Assembly (NCBI RefSeq): GCF_014698475.1
Contig: NZ_JACJTB010000017.1
Location: 47,146 to 111,145, forward strand
Direction of reading: 5' to 3'
DNA: 64,000 bases
DNA from: Nostoc spongiaeforme FACHB-130
GTDB lineage: Bacteria; Cyanobacteriota; Cyanobacteriia; Cyanobacteriales; Nostocaceae
Positions within the stretch are counted from its first letter, which is position 1; each line of letters starts with the position of its first letter. The translations under genes and the position numbers were made by a program. The notes beneath the pieces were generated by a model. The model searched no databases, had not been told where the DNA came from, and saw nothing but the letters and a program-made list of their open reading frames with translations. Below, one piece after another: positions 26,662-35,700 of this stretch.

Positions 26662-28473
26662 CTAGTTTTCCATCAACATCAAACGCAGAGGGTCTAAACG
26701 CACATACCAAGGGAAAGGTTGGTCTTTGATATTGACCCATTTCTCTTTGAATACCTCAGCTTGTAGGTGATAGTCTTGCGGATTATTGGGGGTAGTGTGT
26801 AGTTTTAAAAATAATGTCATTCGATGGGGTGTTTCACTGGTTCGCACTAACCAACAGGGAAAGGTATTAACTGGAGATTCATCCGAAGAAAAGATTAGTT
26901 GATGAGCGCGAATCCCGACGTGAGAGAGTTCATCAGGAATTGGTTGGACAACTTGCAAATGACAATCCCAATCTAGGGCTTGGATTGTTTGCGTTTGTTG
27001 AACGACAGCGCGAGACAAGTTTTTACAGCCAGTTAATTGAGCCACACTCACACTAGCAGGACGCTCGAAAATTTCATATTTGGAACCATGATGAACTGCT
27101 TGACCTTGTTCCAAGACTAATAAATTTGGACAAACGCGGTAAGCTTCATCCATGTTGTGGGTGACAAATAAAGCCACACCTTGGTAATCTGCTAAAGTTT
27201 CGGTCATCTGCTGTTCTAATTGACTCCGCAGATGAGTATCGAGGGCGGAAAATGGCTCATCGAGAAGTAATGCTTCTGGTTGACTGGCTAAGGCTCTGGC
27301 TAAAGCCACCCGTTGCTGTTGACCGCCGGAAAGTTGGTGGGGATAGCGATCGCCCAATCCTGATAACTGCATTGCTATGAGTTGTGCTTCGATTTGCACG
27401 CGCACACTTGACGCAGATAATCCCTTGGGTAAGCCAAATGCGATGTTTTCCGCCACTGTCATATTCGGGAACAAAGCATAATTTTGGACTAAAAAACCAA
27501 TGCGGCGATCGCGGCTAGGTACATTAATGCCTTTTTCAGAATCAAACAAGACTCTACCATTCAACACTATCCGCCCTCTAGTTGGGGTTTCGATTCCCGC
27601 AATGCAACGCAGAATCATGCTTTTACCTGCGCCGGAACCGCCCAACAAGCCTAGTGGTTGTTCGTTGGTACTAAAGGAAATTTGCAAATGAAAACTGGGT
27701 AATTTTTTTTCAATGTCTATAAACAGTCCGATTTCGGAAGTTGGCGCAGACACGGTATAAGATTGAGCGACTCGTTTTTCTGATTTTCTTGTTCCTGTTT
27801 CCTTGCGTCTTCCCTTTTCTTTGACTTCTTGCCAAAAATTCACCGCAATAATCCCCGACAGGGAAATTACCATAATTGCGATCGCCCAAAACCAAGCTTC
27901 ATCCATTGCGCCTGCTTCCACAGCAAAATAAATCGCCATTGGAATCGTCTGGGTTTGTCCAGGAATATTCCCAGCCAGCATTAAGGTTGCACCGAATTCA
28001 CCCAAAGCACGGGCAAAAGCCAAGGTCGTCGCTGCTAGAATGCCCGGTAAGGCTAAAGGTAAACTAATTCGCCAAAAAATTCTCGATTCACTTGCACCAA
28101 GGGTTCTCGCCACCCTTAGCAAATTACCATCAATTTGTTCAAAAGCACCCAGGGCAGTTTTATACATTAATGGAAAAGCAACCACCGTCGCTGCGATCGC
28201 TGCACCATACCAAGTAAAAACAATCGTGAAATCAAAAGGCTCCATGAATTTCCCCACAGGCCCATTCTTACCAAAAAATAACAGTAATAAAAAGCCTACA
28301 ACTGTTGGTGGCAAAATTAGCGGCGCAACAAAAATACTCTCAATTAAAGATTTAGCCTTACCCTGATAACTGAGCATCCAATAAGCCGCCGCAATGCCCA
28401 CAAAAAAAGTAATAAATGTTGCCAATAACGAAGTTTTGAGCGATATCCAAAGCGGTGATAAATCCTGTGGCAT
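26662..28473 (-). CDS. modBC: molybdate ABC transporter, fused permease and ATPase
   Basis: A 603-residue fusion. Residues about 1-220 are the ModB permease with five to six helices and the EAA-like loop ARTLGASESRIFWRISLPLALPG. Residues about 240-603 are the ModC ATPase with LGGSGAGKSMILRCIAG (Walker A), QLSGGQQQRVALARAL (signature), ALLLDEPFSALD (Walker B) and a C-terminal regulatory MOP/OB-like region. It imports molybdate for nitrate reductase and nitrogenase cofactors. The modB-modC fusion is known from Anabaena-type cyanobacteria. The joint is a basic linker (KEKGRRKETGTRKSEKR). modA is upstream on the same strand, separated by a repeat. Confidence 0.95.
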   Translation of the reverse strand: MPQDLSPLWISLKTSLLATFITFFVGIAAAYWMLSYQGKAKSLIESIFVAPLILPPTVVGFLLLLFFGKNGPVGKFMEPFDFTIVFTWYGAAIAATVVAFPLMYKTALGAFEQIDGNLLRVARTLGASESRIFWRISLPLALPGILAATTLAFARALGEFGATLMLAGNIPGQTQTIPMAIYFAVEAGAMDEAWFWAIAIMVISLSGIIAVNFWQEVKEKGRRKETGTRKSEKRVAQSYTVSAPTSEIGLFIDIEKKLPSFHLQISFSTNEQPLGLLGGSGAGKSMILRCIAGIETPTRGRIVLNGRVLFDSEKGINVPSRDRRIGFLVQNYALFPNMTVAENIAFGLPKGLSASSVRVQIEAQLIAMQLSGLGDRYPHQLSGGQQQRVALARALASQPEALLLDEPFSALDTHLRSQLEQQMTETLADYQGVALFVTHNMDEAYRVCPNLLVLEQGQAVHHGSKYEIFERPASVSVAQLTGCKNLSRAVVQQTQTIQALDWDCHLQVVQPIPDELSHVGIRAHQLIFSSDESPVNTFPCWLVRTSETPHRMTLFLKLHTTPNNPQDYHLQAEVFKEKWVNIKDQPFPWYVRLDPLRLMLMEN

Positions 28474-28796
28474 AGTTTATATAATCAAATATTTTCAACT
28501 TTTACAAAGAGATAATGACAAAAAATAGCAGCAATATTTTATTACTTGATGTATTCCAAATCTTGCATCTGGTTGGTGAGCGAAGTCGAACCGTGTGCAT
28601 CCACTTTCGGCAAATAGCCCTGCGCTAAGGCGCACGCTACGCGAACAGACTGAAGTCTGGGGCTATACAAACTAAACCCGCCTGCGCGGGTTTTGAGATA
28701 GTCCGCGTAGGCGGACTTGGTTTGTGTAGCCGCGATTTCCAATCGCCCGGTGTTTCTTCCAAAAGTGGATGCTCCCAGTCGAACCAACCTCTAAAA
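28474..28796. other. gap between modA and modBC filled by a dispersed repeat
   Basis: About 320 bases, nearly all taken by the palindromic element at 28611-28748 flanked by GTGCATCCACTTTCGG and CCAAAAGTGGATGC, themselves inverted. Apparent ORFs here are translations of the repeat. It separates two genes that usually abut, and could weaken co-transcription. Confidence 0.6.
28611..28748. repeat. dispersed palindromic repeat, CAGACTGAAGTCTG / GCGGG family
   Basis: It contains CAGACTGAAGTCTG, GGGCTATACAAACTAAACCC, ACCCGCCTGCGCGGGT, AGTCCGCGTAGGCGGACT and TGTAGCCGCGATTTCCAATCG, the same module order as 13823-13989. Confidence 0.8.
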
Positions 28797-29615
28797 TCAA
28801 CTTCCAGCCCACACAAATCCCTGCTTTTCAAATACATTTTTAGCTTCATTATTACTAGATAAAAACTGCTCAAAATCTTTAGCAACATCAATATTTTTAC
28901 TACTTTTAATCACTGCAATAGGATATACTATAGGAGAATGACTATTTTCAGGTGCAGTAGTTATCACTTTAACTTTTGAACTACTTTTGGCATCGGAAAG
29001 ATAAACTAAACCAGCATCAACATTACCGGATTCTACATAATTTAAAGCTTGGCGTACATCTTTAGCGTAAACAACCTTCCCTTTGAGTTTGTCAGCAAGT
29101 TTTAACGAAGTCAAAACTTGTTGAGCATACTGTCCCGCAGGGACACTTTTTGGTTCACCTAAAGCAATTTTCTTAATTTGAGGTGAAGCTAAATCTTGAA
29201 AATCTGATATATTTGTAGAGTTTTGTGGTGCAATTAATACTAGTTGATTTTTTAATAAATCCTTCTTTGTACCATCAACTAACAAACCCTTTTTATCCAG
29301 TGCATCTATTTGTTTAGTTGCGGCGGAGATAAAAACATCAACTTTTGCACCTTGTTCAATTTGCTGCTGTAAAGCACCCGATGAACCAAAGTTGTAAGCT
29401 AGGTTCACGCTTGGTTTTGCCTGATTGTAAATTGGTTTGATTGCGTCGAGTGCATCTTTGAGACTAGCGGCGGCTGAAATAGTTAAAGTTGTGGTTTGGG
29501 CTGTTGGACTAGCAGTTGTGGCTGAGTTGGGTGTATTTGCTTGATTACAACCAACAACTAATAGGCAAGCGAACAATAACCAACAACTAAAAGCTAAAAT
29601 GCGTTTAAAACTCAT
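28797..29615 (-). CDS. modA: molybdate-binding lipoprotein
   Basis: A 272-residue periplasmic-binding protein. The N-terminus is a lipoprotein signal (ILAFSCWLLFACLLVVGC) with the lipobox Cys at residue 23, followed by a Thr/Ala/Pro-rich linker. The mature part has the ModA landmarks LTISAAASLKDALDAI, LAYNFGSSGALQQQIEQGAKVDVFISAA, and LNYVESGNVDAGLVYLSDA. It captures molybdate or tungstate and delivers it to ModBC. A 15-bp perfect inverted repeat lies 19-62 bases upstream of the ATG. Confidence 0.95.
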   Translation of the reverse strand: MSFKRILAFSCWLLFACLLVVGCNQANTPNSATTASPTAQTTTLTISAAASLKDALDAIKPIYNQAKPSVNLAYNFGSSGALQQQIEQGAKVDVFISAATKQIDALDKKGLLVDGTKKDLLKNQLVLIAPQNSTNISDFQDLASPQIKKIALGEPKSVPAGQYAQQVLTSLKLADKLKGKVVYAKDVRQALNYVESGNVDAGLVYLSDAKSSSKVKVITTAPENSHSPIVYPIAVIKSSKNIDVAKDFEQFLSSNNEAKNVFEKQGFVWAGS

Positions 29616-29633
29616 TGCCAGTGTTTAATTCAT

Positions 29634-29677
29634 CTGTTATTTACCAACCTAACACGGAAAAAGTTGGTAAATAACAG
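29634..29677. promoter_or_regulatory. inverted repeat upstream of modA
   Basis: CTGTTATTTACCAAC (29634-29648) and GTTGGTAAATAACAG (29663-29677) are a perfect 15-bp inverted repeat with a 14-base centre, 19 bases upstream of the modA ATG. The 11-base core is identical to the site at 19085-19127. It may be a binding site for a molybdate-responsive or other regulator, or a leader hairpin. Confidence 0.55.
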
Positions 29678-29766
29678 TAAATTATTTAAATACACGAAAA
29701 TCTGGAATTTCTGTAACGAAGAATTCCACATCTTAACCTATTACCCGGCAATGATTACATCTGTTC

Positions 29767-29799
29767 AGATCCCCGACTTCTCTAAGAAGTCGGGGATCT
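29767..29799. repeat. palindrome, GATCCCCGACTTCT family, copy 2
   Basis: AGATCCCCGACTTCT (29767-29781) and AGAAGTCGGGGATCT (29785-29799) form a perfect 15-bp stem with loop CTA. A half-copy GATCCCCGACTTCATTAA is at 61450. Confidence 0.85.
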
Positions 29800-30128
29800 A
29801 GTGCTGAAAACTTGATTACACCTAAACTGCCAATAAAAAGCCCCCGGTGTTTACCAGGGGTATCTATCTCTATCAGCATCAACCTATTCCTACATCAAAG
29901 AGAATCGCACTTATCAGAGTTTATTGCATCCGCATTCATGCAATAATTGCATATTTTTAATGAAATTTTTGCATAATCAGGTCTGGGTATGGAGTGTAAA
30001 GGTTAGAACTTACGCAAAAAGATTGTCTGTGGAGACTGGGTAAAAGGGTGTTGGGTGTATGGGTTTGAGATACGTACACGCCAAAACGCTTGATTTTTCA
30101 TCTCACTGCGTCAAGTCATTTAAAAAAA

Positions 30129-30153
30129 AAGGCTTAACGTTTTGTTAAGCCTT
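30129..30153 (-). terminator. Rho-independent terminator on the minus strand without an annotated upstream gene
   Basis: AAGGCTTAAC (30129-30138) and GTTAAGCCTT (30144-30153) form a perfect 10-bp stem with a 5-base loop. Read on the minus strand it is followed directly by a run of T (complement of the A-run 30122-30130). No plus-strand T-run is present. It would end a minus-strand transcript starting between about 30160 and 30317. Confidence 0.7.
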
Positions 30154-30317
30154 AAAATGTCCTAGTGCTTAAGCAGACATCCGTGATTAATGTAGAAATA
30201 TTAGCTTGACAGTTCATCCCTCTAAAGGAAGTCATTTGGACTTAGAGAAAAAACTTGAGAAAAATTACACATCGCGTTAAGCTTCCTTAGCGTAACTGCA
30301 CGCTGTGACATCAGGTA

Positions 30318-32726
30318 ATGACAAATCAAAACTCCCGCGAAATTCCCCCTTGTACTTGGAATCGTCCCATCGGTTTAGGCTGGGACAAACCTTATACCGT
30401 CCGCTATGCCAGTAATATTGATGACGGCCCTTGGCATGGAATGCCTTTGGGTGGTTTTGGTGCAGGTTGCATTGGGCGTTCTTCGAGGGGAGATTTTAAC
30501 CTGTGGCACATCGATGGCGGTGAACATATCTTTAAAAATGTGCCGGCTTGTCAATTCAGTGTGTTTGAGTCGAATGGCACATCTTCTCAAGTTTATGCTT
30601 TATCGACTCAATCACCGGAAGATGGTAGTCTCCAGGCTTGGCAATGGTATCCAGCTAGTAGTGAGTCAACTTCCACCGGGAGTTATCATGCTTTATACCC
30701 GCGTAGTTGGTTTGTGTATGAAAATGTCTTTCAAGCAGAATTAACTTGTGAGCAGTTTTCGCCGATTTGGGCAAATAATTATCAAGAAACTAGCTATCCT
30801 GTGGCGGTGTTTGTTTGGAAGGCGCATAACCCCAGCAATGCACCAATCACTCTCAGCATTATGTTGACTTGGGAAAATATGGTGGGTTGGTTTACTAATG
30901 CGTTGAAGTCGCCGGAAGTCAAGATTCGTGATGATGGTAGTCCAGTTTATGAGTATCAGCCGCGCTGGGGTGAAAGTCAGGGTAATTACAATCAAGTAGT
31001 GGAAAATTCTCAATACTTTGGTTGTTTTTTAGGCAGGGTGGGAATTACGGAACCTGTGCAGGAAGGTGACGGGAGTTGGTGTATTGCAACGGTGAAACAT
31101 CCACAGGTAGAAGTTTTTCACCACAGTAAATGGCATCCTGGAGGTACAGGTGAGGAGGTATGGCAAAGTTTTGCGAGTGATGGTTCTTTGCCTAATTATC
31201 TGGATACAAATCCGACGGTAGAAAATCAACAGTTAGGAAGTGCGATCGCAGTTCGTTTTACTCTCCAACCAGGGGAAACTTTAGAAATTCCTTTTGTGTT
31301 GGCTTGGGATCTCCCGGTAACAGAATTTGCGGCGGGAGTAAATTATTACCGCAGATATACAGATTTCTTTGGTAAAAATGGCAATCATGCTTGGGAAATT
31401 GCGACTACTGCTTTAGACAATTATCAAATATGGCGATCGCAAATTCAAAGTTGGCAAGCGCCAATTCTCAACCGCGAAGATTTGCCAGATTGGTTCAAAA
31501 TGGCGTTATTTAACGAATTATACGACTTAACTAGCGGTGGTACTCTCTGGAGTGCAGCTTCAGAACTCGACCCTATCGGCCAATTTGCTGTGCTGGAATG
31601 TTTAGATTACCGTTGGTATGAAAGTTTAGATGTACGGTTATACGGTTCCTTTGGGTTGCTGTTGCTGTTCCCAGAACTAGAAAAGTCGGTGATGCGGGCT
31701 TTTGCTAGGGCAATTCCTCAAAGTGATGACCATCAACGGATTATTGGCTATTACTATACCATTGGTGCAGATACAACCACCGCCGCCCGGAAAGTTGCAG
31801 GTGCAACACCCCACGATTTAGGCGCACCCAATGAACACGTCTGGGAGAAGACGAATTACACCTGTTATCAAGACTGTAATTTGTGGAAAGATTTAGGGTC
31901 TGATTTTGTTTTGCAAGTTTACCGCGATTATTTGTTGACTGGTGCTGATGATGTAGAATTTTTGGCAGATTGTTGGGATGCAATTGTCCAAACTCTGGAT
32001 TATCTGAAAACTTTCGACAAAGATGGCGATGGTATTCCAGAAAATTCTGGCGCACCAGATCAAACTTTTGATGATTGGCGGTTACAGGGCGTGAGTGCTT
32101 ATTGTGGCGGGTTGTGGTTGGCGGCTTTGGAGGCGGTGATCGCAATTAGTGATATTTTAATAACGAACCAAAAAGTAGTAGAGAGCGCAGAGAAACAAAA
32201 GTCTATCTATGAGGGTTGGTTAGCGCAATCTCGTCCTATCTATGAAGAAAAGTTGTGGAACGGACAGTATTACAGGTTAGATAGTGGCAGTGGTTCTGCT
32301 GTGGTGATGGCAGATCAATTATGTGGGCAATTTTATGCCAGATTACTAGAACTACCAGATATTGTACCGAGCGATCGCGCCCTTTCTGCTCTCAAGACTG
32401 TTTATGATGCTTGCTTCTTGAAGTTCCAAAACGGTGAATTTGGTGCGGCGAATGGTGTACTTCCCGATGGTTCTCCAGAGAATCCTAAAGCCACCCATCC
32501 TTTAGAAGTGTGGACAGGAATCAATTTTGGACTAGCGGCGTTTCTGGTACAAATGGGAATGCAGGATGAAGCTTTGCGAGTCACACAAGCTGTTGTTCAG
32601 CAAATTTACACCAACGGCTTGCAATTCCGCACACCAGAAGCAATTACCGCCGCCGGGACTTTCCGCGCTAGTACTTACCTCCGCGCGATGGCGATTTGGG
32701 GTGTTTATTTAGTGATGGTTAAATAG
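30318..32726 (+). CDS. GH116-family glycosidase (GBA2-like beta-glucosidase/glucosylceramidase)
   Basis: An 802-residue protein. The N-terminal third holds the family start PLGGFGAGCIGRSSRGDFNLW and a beta-sandwich. The C-terminal catalytic alpha-barrel has YESLDVRLYGSFGLLLLFPELE, HDLGAPNEHVWEKTNYT, NLWKDLGSDFVLQVYRDY, GIPENSGAPDQTFDDW and EVWTGINFGLAAFLVQMG. The acid/base is expected to be an Asp in DQTFDDW by comparison with GBA2-type enzymes. No signal peptide is visible, so it is probably cytoplasmic. GH116 enzymes hydrolyse beta-glucosides or glucosylceramides, and the cyanobacterial substrate is unknown, with glycolipids plausible. It is convergent with the NTPase gene across a palindrome. 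Confidence 0.9.
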   Translation: MTNQNSREIPPCTWNRPIGLGWDKPYTVRYASNIDDGPWHGMPLGGFGAGCIGRSSRGDFNLWHIDGGEHIFKNVPACQFSVFESNGTSSQVYALSTQSPEDGSLQAWQWYPASSESTSTGSYHALYPRSWFVYENVFQAELTCEQFSPIWANNYQETSYPVAVFVWKAHNPSNAPITLSIMLTWENMVGWFTNALKSPEVKIRDDGSPVYEYQPRWGESQGNYNQVVENSQYFGCFLGRVGITEPVQEGDGSWCIATVKHPQVEVFHHSKWHPGGTGEEVWQSFASDGSLPNYLDTNPTVENQQLGSAIAVRFTLQPGETLEIPFVLAWDLPVTEFAAGVNYYRRYTDFFGKNGNHAWEIATTALDNYQIWRSQIQSWQAPILNREDLPDWFKMALFNELYDLTSGGTLWSAASELDPIGQFAVLECLDYRWYESLDVRLYGSFGLLLLFPELEKSVMRAFARAIPQSDDHQRIIGYYYTIGADTTTAARKVAGATPHDLGAPNEHVWEKTNYTCYQDCNLWKDLGSDFVLQVYRDYLLTGADDVEFLADCWDAIVQTLDYLKTFDKDGDGIPENSGAPDQTFDDWRLQGVSAYCGGLWLAALEAVIAISDILITNQKVVESAEKQKSIYEGWLAQSRPIYEEKLWNGQYYRLDSGSGSAVVMADQLCGQFYARLLELPDIVPSDRALSALKTVYDACFLKFQNGEFGAANGVLPDGSPENPKATHPLEVWTGINFGLAAFLVQMGMQDEALRVTQAVVQQIYTNGLQFRTPEAITAAGTFRASTYLRAMAIWGVYLVMVK

Positions 32727-32745
32727 ACATCTGGTGAAGATCAAT

Positions 32746-32773
32746 GTAGAGACGTTATATATAACGTCTCTAC
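32746..32773. terminator. 28-bp perfect palindrome between convergent genes
   Basis: GTAGAGACGTTATA (32746-32759) and TATAACGTCTCTAC (32760-32773) are perfect inverted repeats with no loop base. The GTAGAGACG-CGTCTCTAC type of palindrome is widespread in cyanobacterial intergenic DNA. It lies 19 bases after the GH116 stop and 11 before the NTPase stop. Confidence 0.7.
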
Positions 32774-32784
32774 CACATATCTTG

Positions 32785-35700
32785 TTATTCTCCTTTAATC
32801 CCAGCTTCGATTGCTTTTACAAATGGACTGACCCACCACTGATCTGAAGCTTTCTGAAGTGCCTCAAATATAAATGCTTGTCCTCCAGCTTTTAAGCGGT
32901 TTTTCAGAGTTGGGTTTTGATTTACTTGTTCTATGGCTGCTGTGACGACTTTTTGTTTTTCAATTTCAGTTGAAGGTTGATGATTCTCCGTGAGACGGTT
33001 GAAGATTTGTTGAATTTCATCAAAAGCGTCTACGAGATTTTGTTTTGGAGCGTAATTGTGTTGAATCTGATCTCCATTGATAGTGCTGTTAATATTAGCA
33101 GCGTTTACAAGATTATTAAAGTTGATAATTGGGTTGTTTGCGTCTTGCATAATTAAATTAATTGCCTGAATGTGTGTAGGTTGAGATTCTATTTTATTAC
33201 TGACAATCTGGAGAATTTCTTCTGGTTGAAGTTGTTGCCAATTTTTGCGTCGCATAACATTTTTTGCATTGAACAAAGTTCTTTTCAGCCATGTTAATTC
33301 ATGGAACTGCTCAGAAATACGCTCAATTTCACTACAAGCTTGAGATGTACCAGTTTCTCTAAGTTGTGTCAGAACGTTGTCTCTAAAACCAGCTATGCTT
33401 TCTCGGACTCCTACCAAATGAACACCATCATGTCTGGGATCTTCAGCATGAGGATATTGCTGTACTAGCCAAATATATAGATCAGCTAACTGCTTTTCTG
33501 TTATGGGCAAATAAACACCATGCGAGTAGCGGTTAGCAACTGCTTCAAACACTTCTCTTCCAAAATTTGTATCTTGCTGAATAGCTGACCAAACAATCTC
33601 CCAACTGACAGGTTCTGCACATCCTACTAATTCCTTAGCTGCCAACACCGCTTTCTGATATGCTTCTTCTTCTAACGGGAGGGGAATATAAACTAGCGAT
33701 TGAGCAAATTTTCTAGCCTCAGTTGATTCATGTTTTAACAGTTCTTCAAGTAACTGAGTCAAGCATTTAGGCTTAAGTACTACATCCTTTGCTTTCTCCA
33801 AAACAGCAGCTTTAAAACGTTCATCCCAGCATTTTTCAAATCTATAAATAATAGATATATAGTCATGTTCTTCATTCTCTTTATCAATAATCAACATCAG
33901 CGTATTCAAGGTTTCAGTTGGCGCATTAATATATGCAAGTTTGACTAGCTCGATATAATATTGTTCTCTTTGGGAGTTGTTCGGAAAAGCAACTATAACG
34001 GATGCCCATCTTTGCCAAACTTCAGATGACAGAGTATCGAGAAATTCGGGAGTTTCCTTTAAAAGTAACTGTAAAGCTCTACAGCCTGATAATGCTGGTC
34101 GATCAAAAGTATTTGTTCCTATCCAGTTATAAACAACTTGGTTATATTCTTTAATATATTTTTTAGCCCCGTTAATAATTCTTTTACGGGTTTTGACATC
34201 GGCTTCTTCCCATCCTGGAAGTTTAGTTAAATCTGATTCAAACTCATGATTATAAAATCTACTATCTGGTTTCAGAGACATTTCTAGATGAAGTTGCCAC
34301 CAAGCTGATAGATTGCCTAAATCCATTTGCTCTAACAGCAGAATTATTCGCTCTTTAGGTGGTGGACTGAGAGGAGAATTTTGTCGGTCTTCTGATAATT
34401 GCTGCCTCCTTTGATACTCAGCCTTCTCGATTTGAGCTACCTCTGAATCCAAATCAATAGCACTGAAATAAAAAGCAAACTCTTCACATAATATGTTATT
34501 AGTTTGAGTTGCTATGTAGATAGCATATACTTGGTCTTCATCTTTACGGTTAAATGACCACTGCATTAGCCTTGACCAAATGCGCTCTTCTTGAGAATCA
34601 ATATTTTGAAGTTTGCCTAGCATCCATAATACATCTTCACTTTGAAGAATATTGTCTGTTAATCCACTCAGGACAAAATAGGAATCCTCTCCAGATAATA
34701 AAATTTGTATAACCGCCTGATTAATAAAATTGCGGCGCTTATCAACATCATTAATAATACAAGCTTTAAATATATTTTTAAGTTCATTATCGCTAGTCAT
34801 TATTTCTTGATATTCTTTCCATTGTATTAGGGATGCTTGAACAAAGTATTCTGCTATGCCAGGTAGCTCAAAATGTTCCCAAGCTTTTAGCATAATCACA
34901 TCAGCCAGTCTTTCAAATGGGTCTTCAAAGCACCTTATGTCTTGTTTTACAACCCAGCTAAGAGCAACTAGTAAGTCAGTTGGCTGGAGTTTTTCTGCAA
35001 GTTCAAAGTCAAGAAATACGCAATATGCTCCTGCGAAATTTCTCCGTTTAGGTGGAGTGAGAATATTAAACAATTCTTCTGCTGTAAGATGTTCTGGCCA
35101 AGTTGCTCTCAAAGCATATCCTTTAAGCTGATCATCCTCATCTTCTGGAATTTGACCAATAGCTAGAGGTTTTAATCGCAATTTTATACTTGCATTGCCA
35201 AGTGTGACAATTGCGTTTGCTGCACTAGCTCTAATATTTATATATTGAGATGAATCAAGGGCTAGGTTGACTAGTTCATCTTGAAGTTCATTTACATTAC
35301 AAGCTTCAGCAATATCTATCGCTACATCTCTTGCATCATTTGGTTTACTGGAATCATAAATATAAGGAAGTAATTGCGTAGCCAGTCCAGAATGTTGAAG
35401 CTTATCATATCTTGGATAACTTTTTCCGTATAAATTTAGCTTTTCCTGTTCATATTTTTTGAGTAAATTCTCAACGATTGCAGATCGAATCTCATCATCT
35501 GCGGGTATATCGCTTTGCAATAATACATCAGGATCTGTTTTCATAATTTCCTCAAGCACATCCTTTCTCATGCTAGACAGCCATGCTGCTGTTTCATGAA
35601 GTTGAGGAATAAGCCTATTTCCAGAATCTTCAGGAGAACTAATCAATTTCAGAACTTGATTTAAAGGTGTGTTGTGCTGAATCAAGTACCATGCAGCTAG

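Larger units (their letters stand above)
29616..30317. other. intergenic region with three hairpins
   Basis: About 700 bases between divergent modA and the GH116 gene. It holds the inverted repeat at 29634-29677, the palindrome at 29767-29799, a weak CCCCCGGT/ACCAGGGG hairpin near 29841-29860, and a minus-strand terminator at 30129-30153 with no known gene ahead of it. No ORF is supported. Confidence 0.55.

Noticed and set aside
28542..28891. Minus-strand ORFs of 81 and 84 codons between modBC and modA
   Set aside because: They are translations of the palindromic repeat or out-of-frame readings of the modA 3' end.
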